From assembly GCF_003031405.1 (NCBI RefSeq), contig NZ_CP020469.1:4340001-4404000 (forward strand): a DNA stretch of 64,000 nucleotides, in the 5' to 3' direction. This DNA comes from Halomonas sp. 'Soap Lake #6'. GTDB lineage: Bacteria > Pseudomonadota > Gammaproteobacteria > Pseudomonadales > Halomonadaceae. Position 1 is the stretch's first letter. Every line of letters begins with the position of its first letter. The notes beneath the pieces were generated by a model. The model made no database searches. It was not told where the DNA came from and was given only the letters and a program-made list of their open reading frames with translations. Shown in pieces: positions 32,870-41,661 of this stretch. The position numbers and the translations under genes are program-made.

Positions 32870-34415
32870 CACCAAGCGGTGCTCTCACTGGCTGTTAGTC
32901 GCCACGATCACCACCCTGTTAGCAGGCTGTACCCATACCGTAGTACGTGAACATCACGTTAGCCTTGAACCACCGGAAGCACGACAAACCTGGCTTGGCA
33001 ATCAGGCTGCCCTCGCGCTGGATGCGCAGTCAGATCCTGATGGTTTTGCACTGCTGGCCAATGGCCAGGCGGCGTTCGCTGTACGAGCAGGATTGATTCG
33101 CCAAGCCCAGCAGACACTGGATATTCAGACTTATTTACTTGGCGATGGCCAAACCACGCGGCTGGTGCTGTCTAAGCTGATTGAGGCCGCTGAGCAAGGC
33201 GTGCGCGTTAGGCTGCTCGTAGATGATATTGGTGCGACTGGGCAGGGTGGCCGTTTAGCCGCGTTGTCCAGTCACCCGGCTATTCATGTGCGGGTTTATA
33301 ACCCACTTGCGGTTGGCCGTGGGCACCTTGTCCCCAGGGTTCTGGCATCGGCAGTCAACCCCGCCCAGCAGCATCGACGCATGCACAATAAACTGTGGGT
33401 GGCCGATAATAGCGTGGCGATTGTCGGCGGGCGCAACCTGGGCGATGAGTATTTCGACGCCAATGATTCACGCAACTTTGCTGACCTTGACCTAATTACA
33501 ATTGGCGAGGTAGTGCCTACGTTATCAGATAGCTTTGATCTTTACTGGAACCATGGCTTAGCCCAACCCATTGAGCGTTACCATCAGGTAGACGCTAATG
33601 CTTGGCTCTCGTTAAAGATGGAACTGGCAGACTGGCTCGATAACAACGCCGACTCTGACTATTTTACTGAGCTTCGCCGCCAGCCGCGCAGCGCTCCCCC
33701 ATGGGAGACCTTGCACTGGGGGAAGGGGATAGCCCTGTGGGATGCGCCTGGCAAAGTGGCCCATGCCGGCACGCCGGATTGGCAATCCACCCTAATGGGG
33801 GATTTAACCGCCGCAACTACGCTAAACGAACGATTAATACTGGTTTCTGCCTATTTTGTGCCCACCGAGCGTGGTGTGGAGCGCTTGGTTGAGTTCGCTC
33901 AACAAGGGGTGGAGGTGGATATTATTACTAACTCGCTGGAGGCAACCGATGTCGCGATGGTCCACGGTGCTTACGCTCCCTGGCGGCAGGCGTTGCTTGA
34001 AAGCGGAGTAGCCCTCTATGAGTTGCGCCCTGAACAGGAGTCATCCTCCTCAGCCGACAGAGAAGAGATGCGTGTGCCAGGGGCATCAGCATCGGCGCTG
34101 CACATTAAAGCTATCCGTTATGATGACCAGTTGTTTGTCGGCTCGTTTAATGCCGATCCAAGATCCGTTTTTTGGAATACGGAAGTAGGCGTACTAGCGC
34201 GTAGCGAATCGCTGTTGCAGGCGTTTAATGAGTTGGTGGCGATAGGCCAAGAGCCATCTATTAGCTACCGAGTAGTGCTTGCTGATAACGGTAAGTTGAA
34301 CTGGCAATTTGAGCGGGAGGGACAGCTTGAAGTGCTCACCAAAGAGCCGGGGAGCATTTGGCGCCACTTTAATGCTTGGCTAAGCCACACGCTGCGTCTT
34401 GAGCGCTGGCTATAA
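32859..34415 (+). CDS. Phospholipase D-family lipoprotein, cardiolipin synthase C-like
   Basis: 518 aa. Two HKD catalytic motifs are present, HNKLWVADNSVAIVGGRN (about residue 175) and HIKAIRYDDQLFVGSFNADPRS (about residue 414), and the whole protein resembles E. coli ClsC (for example SAYFVPTERGVERLV, TNSLEATDVAMVHGAYAPWR). ClsC makes cardiolipin from phosphatidylethanolamine and phosphatidylglycerol. Unlike E. coli ClsC, the N-terminus is a lipoprotein signal (LLAGC at residues 20-24), so the enzyme is probably lipid-anchored on the periplasmic side. Start at 32859 or 32862; no strong ribosome site, consistent with coupling to the overlapping upstream gene. Confidence 0.92.
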   Translation: MMPSTKRCSHWLLVATITTLLAGCTHTVVREHHVSLEPPEARQTWLGNQAALALDAQSDPDGFALLANGQAAFAVRAGLIRQAQQTLDIQTYLLGDGQTTRLVLSKLIEAAEQGVRVRLLVDDIGATGQGGRLAALSSHPAIHVRVYNPLAVGRGHLVPRVLASAVNPAQQHRRMHNKLWVADNSVAIVGGRNLGDEYFDANDSRNFADLDLITIGEVVPTLSDSFDLYWNHGLAQPIERYHQVDANAWLSLKMELADWLDNNADSDYFTELRRQPRSAPPWETLHWGKGIALWDAPGKVAHAGTPDWQSTLMGDLTAATTLNERLILVSAYFVPTERGVERLVEFAQQGVEVDIITNSLEATDVAMVHGAYAPWRQALLESGVALYELRPEQESSSSADREEMRVPGASASALHIKAIRYDDQLFVGSFNADPRSVFWNTEVGVLARSESLLQAFNELVAIGQEPSISYRVVLADNGKLNWQFEREGQLEVLTKEPGSIWRHFNAWLSHTLRLERWL

Positions 34416-34533
34416 GCGAAATGCGAGGTAGCGTTAGAAAGCGTTACTTGTGTTTTTTGCATTCCGGTTCCAGATTAAGAGGAGTCCCGTGCTGGACCGT
34501 TGGGGCATTTAATCACTGGGAGCGACCAATAAT

Positions 34534-35742
34534 ATGATTAATAAGCGCGCATTAGTCACCGCCGTTGCGGCCTCATCGTTCGCCTTAACGGCGATGGCCC
34601 AGGCAGAGGTTAAAGTTGGCTTCTTGGGCGGCTTTACCGGGGGAATTGAAAGCCTTACGCCCCCTATTTTTGAGGGTGCCAAGCTGGCAGTGGCGCAGGT
34701 AAATGAACAGGGGGGCATTTTAGGCGGCCAAACACTGGTCATGCCGTCAGGGGATACCACCTGCTCTGATGCGTCTGCAGCCTCCAATGCTGCAGACCGA
34801 ATGGTGAATTCCGAGCGGGTCACTGCAATTGTGGGTGCACTTTGCACTGGGGCCACTATTGCTGCTGCCAATAATGCGGCCATTCCAGGTGGCGTACTGA
34901 TGGTTTCGCCAGCGTCTACTGCTCCGGCGGTTTCTGAGCTGGACGACAATGACTTGGTTTTCCGCACCGTGCCTTCTGATGCCTTCCAAGGTGAAATGCT
35001 GGCTAAGCTGTTGCTCGATAAAGGCATCGACTTTGTGGCCGTGACCTACGTCAATAACGACTACGGCCGTGGCCTATCGGAGGCGTTTAGCACAGCCTTT
35101 GAAGAGGGTGGTGGTGAAGTCGCAGAAAATCTTGCCCACGAAGATAACCGCGCCGACTACCGCTCCGAGTTAGGCTCACTGTCTGCAAGCGGTGCCGACA
35201 CACTCGTTGTGTTAGCGTACGCCGACACCTCTGGCCAAACGGTGCTACGCCAAGCCTACGAAAGCGGCATGTTTACGCAATACGTAGGTGCTGATGGGAT
35301 GGTGGGTGATAGTCTCATCCAGGCCATTGGTGCTGACGTGCTGGATGGCATGATTGCCACACGCCCTGGTAGCCCTGATCTGCCTGGTACTGAGATTTTC
35401 AACGCAGCGGCAGCCGAGGCAGGTATTGACCCTAGTGCAGTCTTCGCTGCCCAGGCATACGATGCTGCTTTCCTGGTGGCTCTGGCCATTGAGCAGAACG
35501 GTAGTGCTGAGCGCGAAGGGTTAAGCGAAGCGTTACGTAGTGTCTCCAGCGCGCCGGGCGAGATCATCCTGCCGGGTGAGTGGGAAAAAGCAGTGGAGCT
35601 GATTGCGGCAGGCACCGAGATCAATTACGAGGGTGCCTCTGGCTCCCACGAGTTTGATGAGAACGGTGATGTGCCTGGTGTGGTCGTAGAGATGGTCGTC
35701 GAAAACGGCACCTTTACCAGCAAAGGCCTGGTGGAGCTCTAA
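34534..35742 (+). CDS. Branched-chain-amino-acid-type ABC transporter substrate-binding protein
   Basis: 402 aa. Signal peptide (residues 1-24, cleavage near AQA-EVKVG) then a periplasmic-binding-protein type 1 fold (LivJ/LivK-like): VGFLGGFTGGIE, GGQTLVMPSGDTTC, GALCTGATIAAANN and SQGQ-less YVNNDYGRGLSEAF. The real ligand may be an amino acid, amide, urea or aromatic compound. It faces the livGFHM-like operon tail to tail, so it is transcribed separately and can be made in excess. The last 22 bp of the gene, with the stop codon, are duplicated immediately downstream. Confidence 0.92.
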   Translation: MINKRALVTAVAASSFALTAMAQAEVKVGFLGGFTGGIESLTPPIFEGAKLAVAQVNEQGGILGGQTLVMPSGDTTCSDASAASNAADRMVNSERVTAIVGALCTGATIAAANNAAIPGGVLMVSPASTAPAVSELDDNDLVFRTVPSDAFQGEMLAKLLLDKGIDFVAVTYVNNDYGRGLSEAFSTAFEEGGGEVAENLAHEDNRADYRSELGSLSASGADTLVVLAYADTSGQTVLRQAYESGMFTQYVGADGMVGDSLIQAIGADVLDGMIATRPGSPDLPGTEIFNAAAAEAGIDPSAVFAAQAYDAAFLVALAIEQNGSAEREGLSEALRSVSSAPGEIILPGEWEKAVELIAAGTEINYEGASGSHEFDENGDVPGVVVEMVVENGTFTSKGLVEL

Positions 35743-35764
35743 CAAAGGTCTGATGGAGCTCTGA
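35721..35764. repeat. Tandem duplication of the gene end including the stop codon
   Basis: Two adjacent 22-bp copies (35721-35742 and 35743-35764) agree at 19 of 22 bases. Copy one encodes the last residues KGLVEL plus TAA; copy two is the same text ending in TGA, 22 bp further and so out of frame. Confidence 0.9.
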
Positions 35765-35811
35765 ATAGAAATAGAGTAGCGGCGCTATTAGGCAGCAAGT
35801 ATTAGCAAAGC

Positions 35812-35846
35812 AAAATGCCCTAGGTCACCGACCTGGGGCATTTTTT
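35812..35846. terminator. Bidirectional terminator between the binding protein and livM
   Basis: A 15-bp stem (35812-35826 with 35830-35844, one G-T pair) with an ACC loop, followed by six T on the plus strand (35841-35846) and flanked by A-run on the other side, so it can work in both directions. Confidence 0.92.
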
Positions 35847-35875
35847 AATGGCTTGGCGTTCGCTAAATTGGGCTC

Positions 35876-37201
35876 TTAACCGTGGCTTCTGATCTTCTCG
35901 GGCAGTAGCCCTTTAGGAGCGAAACGCAGCACCAAAGTAATCAGCAGACCGATGACAAAGACCCGCGCCTGGAGTGCTCGGCTCTCCAGGTTGCGCGGCG
36001 GCTCCCAGCCAAACCAGCCTTCGCCAATAAAGACCGCCATCTGCATCAGGGCTAATGCCAGTGGTTCCGACATAATCCAGATAATGTAGACGGCTACAGC
36101 GCCGAAAATGGTGCCTAAATTGTTACCAGGGCCACCTAAAATCACCATAACCAGTACGAGGAAGGTATGGTTAAGAGGTAAGTAGCCCTGAGGGTCGAAC
36201 AGGCTATTAAATGTGCCCAGCATACCGCCGCCAAGACCCATTAAGATGCAGCCTAATACGAAAATCTCCAGGCGCCGCTTATTGATATCTTTGCCCATCG
36301 CCGCTGACGAGACTTCGTTATCGCGGATAGCGCGAATCATCCGTCCCCAGGGGGCGTGATAGGCGCGGTGGAGCAGCAAGAATATCACCGCGATTACCAC
36401 GGCAGTGACGGACAGGTACACCGCACGTGAAAGGGTAAAGCCCAGCTCTGCTGGGCCGGGGGTGGGCCAGGGTAGTGGGGAAACCGTGGCAGTACCGCGA
36501 GTTAACCAGTCGGAGTTTTTCAAAAACGCTTTGATGATTTCTGCGATACCCAATGTAGCAATGGCAAGGTAGTCGCTACGTAGCCCAAGGCAGACGTGGC
36601 CAATAAAGTAGCCAACGCCCCCTGCCAGCGCGCCGCCAGCTATCCAGCCCAGCCAGGCAGGTAGACCGAAGCCGCCGACAAATCCCGCGCGTGACTGGAT
36701 ATCGCTGGTGACTTCACGCAGCAGGCTGATAATCACTAAATAGAGCACGACAGCCAACACCACGGCGACCACGGTACGCAGCTTTTTAGGCACACCTAGC
36801 CGATCCAGCTTGGTAGCAGCTACCACCACCAGCGTGGCGGCAATGCCATAGAGCAGTACGCGGCCGAGCTCTCCGGGTAGCTCGGTGCCCCAAAAAGCGT
36901 CATTAACCGGCACGCTGAACAGCATGGCGCAGAAGCCACCTAGGGCAACAAAGCCCATCACGCCCGCATTAAATTGCCCCGCGTAGCCCCACTGAATGGT
37001 TAGACCGAGGGCTAGAATGGCGTAACAGGCCGCCTCAACCAGCATGCGCGTGCTGTAGGCTGCCCCCATTACCGCGTAAACCCCCAGTACTGCGACGAAC
37101 AGTGCGCCAAAGAGTATTAGTTCACGCAATGGAAAGCGCCGCTCAGGGGTGGTGTCTTTAGGCGTATAAGCGGGGTTACGTGTTTTTGTGGGGTGGCTCA
37201 T
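35876..37201 (-). CDS. livM: LivM-type ABC transporter permease
   Basis: 441 aa. Inner-membrane permease with about ten helices; family marks are ALGLTIQWGYAGQFNAGVMGFVALGG and GGPGNNLGTIFGAVAV. A 25-residue hydrophilic N-terminus precedes the first helix. The ATG at 37201 overlaps the stop of the upstream permease gene (ATGA), so the two are coupled. Last gene of livG-livF-livH-livM. Symbol given by family only; the substrate is not known to be leucine. Confidence 0.9.
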   Translation of the reverse strand: MSHPTKTRNPAYTPKDTTPERRFPLRELILFGALFVAVLGVYAVMGAAYSTRMLVEAACYAILALGLTIQWGYAGQFNAGVMGFVALGGFCAMLFSVPVNDAFWGTELPGELGRVLLYGIAATLVVVAATKLDRLGVPKKLRTVVAVVLAVVLYLVIISLLREVTSDIQSRAGFVGGFGLPAWLGWIAGGALAGGVGYFIGHVCLGLRSDYLAIATLGIAEIIKAFLKNSDWLTRGTATVSPLPWPTPGPAELGFTLSRAVYLSVTAVVIAVIFLLLHRAYHAPWGRMIRAIRDNEVSSAAMGKDINKRRLEIFVLGCILMGLGGGMLGTFNSLFDPQGYLPLNHTFLVLVMVILGGPGNNLGTIFGAVAVYIIWIMSEPLALALMQMAVFIGEGWFGWEPPRNLESRALQARVFVIGLLITLVLRFAPKGLLPEKIRSHG

Positions 37202-38205
37202 GAGATCACCTTACCCTTAAACAGGCCGGTAGGACGCCAAACCAGAATGGCCACCAGAATAAAGAACGGCACGACAATTTTGTACTCGGTACCCACGAAG
37301 GCGAGGTTATTAGGCAGCTCAAGCCAGGCTGGCAGGCTATCGCGGAAAGGGCGTAGCAGCACGTTCCAGTTAAACACGGCTAGCGTTTCTGCAAAGCCCA
37401 CCACAAAGCCGCCCGCAATGGCGCCGTAGGGGTGGCCAACGCCACCGACAATGGCGGCTGCGAAAATTGGTAGCAGCAAGAAGAAGCTGAGGTCGGGTTT
37501 GAAGGTAACGTCCAGCGAGAGCAGGGTGCCGGCAATCGCTGCAAGCCCGCCCGCGATCACCCAGGTCACCGCCACAATAGTGTTGGTATTGATACCTGAT
37601 GCTTGGGCAAGCTCAGGGTTGTCGGACATAGCGCGCATCGCCTTGCCCAATCGCGAGCGGCTAAGGAAAAAGTGCAGCGCTACGACGGCGACAATGGTGA
37701 TGACAAATAAGTAGATTTGCGGCTCGGTAATCACAATCGGCGCGCGGGCACCTTCAAAAGGCAGAGCAATGCGGAAAATCTCTTTGCGATCGTCCACATA
37801 TAGGCTCTGCCCGCTAGTGCCCGCAAATAGCCGGATAAGACCCTGGAGCATCAGCGTCACACCCAGCGAACCGATCACCAGAACAATAGGCTTCACCCCG
37901 TGAGCGCGCAGCGGTTTGTAAAAAGCTTTATCAATACCCACTGCCAGCGCTGCGGTTAACACCATGGCAAGTGGTAGCATGAGTATCGCTGTGGGGACGC
38001 CAATGCTTGGGCCCGCTGCAGGAAAGGCGGTGGTGAGCAGCAGCACCATAAAGGCGCCAAAGGTCATCATGTCGGCATGGGCAAAATGGGCAAAGCGCAT
38101 AATACTGAAAATCAGCGTCACGCCGATGGCACCGATGGCATAAATAGAGCCGGTGACGCTGCCCGCAATTACCACGTTATTAATAAAAAAGACCAGTTCG
38201 TTCAC
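37198..38205 (-). CDS. livH: LivH-type ABC transporter permease
   Basis: 335 aa from a GTG at 38205 with GGGGAG six bases upstream; a TTG at 38247 inside livF is less likely. About eight membrane helices, with the family pattern GSIYAIGAIGVTLIFSIMRFAHFAHADMMTFGAF and LGKAMRAMSDNPELAQASGIN. It pairs with the LivM-type protein to form the channel. 16 bp after livF and overlapping livM. Confidence 0.9.
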   Translation of the reverse strand: MNELVFFINNVVIAGSVTGSIYAIGAIGVTLIFSIMRFAHFAHADMMTFGAFMVLLLTTAFPAAGPSIGVPTAILMLPLAMVLTAALAVGIDKAFYKPLRAHGVKPIVLVIGSLGVTLMLQGLIRLFAGTSGQSLYVDDRKEIFRIALPFEGARAPIVITEPQIYLFVITIVAVVALHFFLSRSRLGKAMRAMSDNPELAQASGINTNTIVAVTWVIAGGLAAIAGTLLSLDVTFKPDLSFFLLLPIFAAAIVGGVGHPYGAIAGGFVVGFAETLAVFNWNVLLRPFRDSLPAWLELPNNLAFVGTEYKIVVPFFILVAILVWRPTGLFKGKVIS

Positions 38206-38221
38206 GCGTTTCTCCCCCGGG

Positions 38222-38944
38222 CTAGCCGCCCAAAAAGCTTTTAGCAACGTTAGGGTCTGCTAGCAGCGCTGCCCCGGTGTCCGTAAAGCGGTTTTGGCCT
38301 GCTGCCAGTACAAAGCCTTTATCTGCAATCGCTAAGGCCTGCTTGGCGTTCTGCTCGACCACTAGGATACCGACACCTGCGGCGTTGATTTTTTTCACTC
38401 GGTCGAAAATCTCGTTCATATAGAGTGGCGACAGACCAGCGGTGGGTTCATCCAGCAGTAACAGGCTGGGTTCGGCCATTAACGCGCGGCCCATGGCGAC
38501 CATCTGACGCTGACCACCGGACAGCTCACCAGCGGGCTGGTGGCGCTTTTCCACTAGCGGAGGGAAGAAGTCATACACCTGTTCCAGCATACGCTTAACG
38601 TTTTGTGGTTTGAGATAAGCGCCCATCTCCAGGTTTTCTTTAACGGTTAGGCTGGGGAAAACATTTTTTTCCTGAGGTACAAACCCCATGCCTCGCTCAA
38701 CCAGACGGTTCGGTGGCAAGTTATGAATTGGCTGGCCGTTAAGCAGAATCTCGCCGTGATTAACGTTTAACAGGCCAAATATGGCTTTGAGCATGGTGGA
38801 TTTGCCCGCCCCGTTGGGGCCGACAATGACGCCAACTTCATCGGCGTGCAGGGTCATATCAACCCCGTTTAAAATATTCATACTGCCATAGCCGCCGTGC
38901 ACATCGCGTGCTTCCAACAGTGGCTGAGGTTGCGTTGACGACAT
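38222..38944 (-). CDS. livF: LivF-type ABC transporter ATPase
   Basis: 240 aa. Walker A GPNGAGKST, signature LSGGQRQMVAMGRAL and Walker B LLLLDEPTAGLSP are complete. Energises the LivHM-type permease. Length and LVVEQNAKQAL near the end match LivF. Only a weak ribosome site before the ATG at 38944. It is 107 bp downstream of livG. Confidence 0.93.
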   Translation of the reverse strand: MSSTQPQPLLEARDVHGGYGSMNILNGVDMTLHADEVGVIVGPNGAGKSTMLKAIFGLLNVNHGEILLNGQPIHNLPPNRLVERGMGFVPQEKNVFPSLTVKENLEMGAYLKPQNVKRMLEQVYDFFPPLVEKRHQPAGELSGGQRQMVAMGRALMAEPSLLLLDEPTAGLSPLYMNEIFDRVKKINAAGVGILVVEQNAKQALAIADKGFVLAAGQNRFTDTGAALLADPNVAKSFLGG

Positions 38945-39051
38945 AGAAAGTATCTCTGTGAGAGTGTCTCAGCAGTACCGCCCATGGCTTAACCAAGGTG
39001 GCTGTGTTTTGTTTTGGTTATCGTTTAACGCGCTATTTTGGCACTGTTAAT

Positions 39052-39822
39052 TTAAGCGGCATCAGTGCCGAAGTAGGCCTCTATGACCGCCGGGTTATTG
39101 CGTATCTCCTCAATATGTCCTTCTATCATTACGCTCCCTTGGGCTAGCACAATCACTGGATCGCATAGTCGGGAAATCATGTCCATATCGTGCTCAATAA
39201 CTAAGAAGGTGTAGCCCAACTCACGGTTTAAGCGCTCGATATTGCCCATTAAGTCGCCTAGCAGCGTGCGGTTCACGCCAGCAGCAATCTCATCCAGCAG
39301 CACTACTTTGGCGTCGCTCATCATGGTCCGGCCAAGTTCTAGCAGCTTCTTCTGGCCTCCTGATAAGTTGCCTGCCAGCTCATTTCGCACATGATGAAGT
39401 CCAACGAACTCAATTACTTCCAGGGCACGGCGACGCACTTCGGCTTCCTGTTGGCGCACTAGCCCTGGCTTAAACCAAGCGTTGAATAGGTTTTCACCAG
39501 CCTGGTTGGGCGGCACCATCATCAAATTTTCCAGGGCGCTCATTTGGCTGAACTCGTGGGCAATCTGAAAAGTGCGCAGCAAGCCTTTATGAAAACGTTG
39601 GTCGGCACTTAATGCCGTGATGTCCTCACCATCCAGCAGTATGCGACCGCTGTCTGGTGTCAGTGCCCCGGCGATGAGATTAAACAGGGTGGATTTACCG
39701 GCCCCATTGGGGCCGATCATACCGGTGATCGAGCCTCTTTCGACACGAATCGAGCAGTCGTTGATCACCTGCAGCCCACCGAATGCTTTATTAACTTGTT
39801 GTACTTCGATAAGCGGTTTCAT
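39052..39822 (-). CDS. livG: LivG-type ABC transporter ATPase
   Basis: 256 aa. Walker A GPNGAGKST, Q-loop in RTFQIAHEF, signature LSGGQKKLLELGR and the H-loop VIEHDMD are present. The Walker B region reads VVLLDEIAAGVNR, with Ile and Arg where most LivG proteins have Pro (DEPxAGxNP); the catalytic Glu is kept, so activity is expected. GAGG five bases before the ATG at 39822. First gene of the minus-strand transporter operon; its leader holds seven 12-bp repeats. Confidence 0.92.
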   Translation of the reverse strand: MKPLIEVQQVNKAFGGLQVINDCSIRVERGSITGMIGPNGAGKSTLFNLIAGALTPDSGRILLDGEDITALSADQRFHKGLLRTFQIAHEFSQMSALENLMMVPPNQAGENLFNAWFKPGLVRQQEAEVRRRALEVIEFVGLHHVRNELAGNLSGGQKKLLELGRTMMSDAKVVLLDEIAAGVNRTLLGDLMGNIERLNRELGYTFLVIEHDMDMISRLCDPVIVLAQGSVMIEGHIEEIRNNPAVIEAYFGTDAA

Positions 39823-39858
39823 CGTATCCTCACACCCTAGGTGGTTTGGGCTGTCGAC

Positions 39859-39942
39859 GTAGTCATTTATGTAGTTATTTATGCAGCTATTTATGCAGCT
39901 ATTTATGCAGCTATTTATGCAGTTCTTTACGCAGTTATTATT
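39859..39942. repeat. Seven tandem 12-bp units upstream of livG
   Basis: Exact 12-bp phase: GTAGTCATTTAT, GTAGTTATTTAT, GCAGCTATTTAT three times, GCAGTTCTTTAC, GCAGTTATTATT. The array fills almost the whole gap between livG and the stop codon of the upstream transporter gene (39946). On the minus strand every inner unit offers a CATAAAT, resembling a -10 box repeated each 12 bp. Confidence 0.95.
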
Positions 39943-39945
39943 GTA

Positions 39946-41379
39946 TTAAGCGGGTTTACGCATCCGTTGGCTAAGCGCAAACGCGCCCACGATAATTAAC
40001 GCGCCAAGAGCAGGAATCACATAGCCTTCTACGTAAGGGATGGTGCGTAAAAAAACAAACGACACCGCTGCCGGGCCAACAAAGCGCACCAAAAAACGCC
40101 ATACCATAAACCAGGTTTTATTGGTGCCGAGCTCTTTCATTACCTCGCTTTGAGTAAGTGCCCACCCCGCAAAAAGCGCGATCATCAAGCCGCCTAGTGG
40201 CATAAAGATATTGGTTAGCAGCTCGATAAAGTCGAAAGCGCTGCGTCCAAACAGCGTGTGGAAAATCGTCCCTTCTGCCCAGATGTTGAAGCTCACCACC
40301 GTCAGCAAACCCATTGCCCAAGCGGCAACGACCATAATTGTGACCGCTTGGGGGCGGGTCATATCAAAGCGCTCGACCAAGAAAGCGGCGACTGGTTCTA
40401 TCAATGAGATAGACGAGCTGATCGCGGCGCCCAGCACTAAAATAAAAAATACGCCGCCGACCAGTCCGCCAAAGGGCATATCGGCAAAGGCCAGCGGCAG
40501 TGTTACAAACATAAGCCCTGGGCCTTGGCTAGTCTCAAGCCCGGCGCCAAATACGATCGAGAAAATTGCTAAGCCAGCCACCATGGCCACAGCGGTATCT
40601 ACAAAGGCGACGGCAATAGCGGTGCGGGTTAGTGAGGCCTCACTAGACATATATGCGCCGTAGGCCATGATAGCGCCCATGCCAAGGCTCAGCGTGAAGA
40701 AGGATTGGCCCATGGCCTGCAACCAGCCTTCCAAGCTGAGGTCGCCGATATTAAAGGTGAACAGGAAACCGGCTGCGGCACCTACGTCGCCGTTAATGAC
40801 ACCGTAAATAAGCACCACGATCAGAATGGCGAACAGAGCGGGCATCATGATTCGCAGACCCGACTCAATGCCTTTGTGAATGCCCATCGCCACAATAAGC
40901 GCAGAGGCTGCAATAAACAGGGTGTGGTAGAGCGTCATCAGCCCTGGCGACGCTAACAGCGCATTGAAGCCATCGCCGATAGTTTGCGCGTCCGCGCCAA
41001 CCAGGTTGCCAGTCAGCATTAGCCAAGTGTAGTGCAATGCCCAGCCTGCAATAACCGAGTAGAAACTTAGAATCAGAAAAGCTGAGGCGGCCCCCAGCCA
41101 GCCAATCGACTCCCAAATACGGGAGGTCTTGTGGGTTTTGGTTAAGTGCCGCATACCCATAATGGGGCTTTGGCGACTGGTGCGCCCTAGCATGGTTTCG
41201 GCAATCAAAATGGGTATTCCCACCGCAAAAATGGTCAATGCATAGACCAAAATAAACGCCCCGCCACCGTTCTCCCCAGCGAGGTAAGGAAAGCGCCAAA
41301 GATTGCCTAGGCCAACGGCAGAACCAACCGCTGCTAATAAAAAGGTGCCCTTATGAGTCCAGACGTTATGACCGCTCAT
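39946..41379 (-). CDS. Neurotransmitter:sodium symporter (NSS/SNF) family transporter
   Basis: About 477 aa. Twelve membrane helices with the family signature AAVGSAVGLGNLWRFPYLAGENGGGAF split across helix 1 and the sodium-site helix 8 region (VLGAAISSSISLIEP). Bacterial members import amino acids with sodium. The start is uncertain: ATG at 41379 gives SGHNVWTHKGTFLLA, the usual N-terminus, ATG at 41394 adds five residues, and the frame is open to a TTG at 41445; none has a good ribosome site. Amino acid specificity cannot be read from the sequence. I saw no glycine riboswitch upstream. Confidence 0.92.
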   Translation of the reverse strand: MSGHNVWTHKGTFLLAAVGSAVGLGNLWRFPYLAGENGGGAFILVYALTIFAVGIPILIAETMLGRTSRQSPIMGMRHLTKTHKTSRIWESIGWLGAASAFLILSFYSVIAGWALHYTWLMLTGNLVGADAQTIGDGFNALLASPGLMTLYHTLFIAASALIVAMGIHKGIESGLRIMMPALFAILIVVLIYGVINGDVGAAAGFLFTFNIGDLSLEGWLQAMGQSFFTLSLGMGAIMAYGAYMSSEASLTRTAIAVAFVDTAVAMVAGLAIFSIVFGAGLETSQGPGLMFVTLPLAFADMPFGGLVGGVFFILVLGAAISSSISLIEPVAAFLVERFDMTRPQAVTIMVVAAWAMGLLTVVSFNIWAEGTIFHTLFGRSAFDFIELLTNIFMPLGGLMIALFAGWALTQSEVMKELGTNKTWFMVWRFLVRFVGPAAVSFVFLRTIPYVEGYVIPALGALIIVGAFALSQRMRKPA

Positions 41380-41603
41380 GTGGAGAGTGCCCATGTACTG
41401 GTGGCCGGATAGGAAGAAAAATCCAAACACCTGTATGAATTGCAAGATGCCAGCGGGCCGAAGCCATGCTGAGGTTAGTGCTACTGTGCGATAGAACGCG
41501 CCAGCTTTCCAGCCTGCTAGCGTTTAGGCTGCGTTAACGGAGCCACTTGGCGCATTGGCTGAAAGTGGGAAGGGCGGGTCGGAGGGCGAATGGCCGTCAA
41601 AGA

Positions 41604-41629
41604 AAAAGCTCGCACAAAGGCGAGCTTTT
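41604..41629 (-). terminator. Terminator of typA
   Basis: Stem AAAAGCTCGC (41604-41613) with GCGAGCTTTT (41620-41629), loop of six; on the minus strand it ends in a T-rich run TTTTTCTTT. About 35 bp past the typA stop. Confidence 0.85.
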
Positions 41630-41661
41630 GGGGGCTTGCTTAGATTTGTTGCTGCTAACGC

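Noticed and set aside
41380..41661. Possible glycine riboswitch before the NSS symporter
   Set aside because: The region lacks the characteristic conserved purine-rich core; only the typA terminator is clear.
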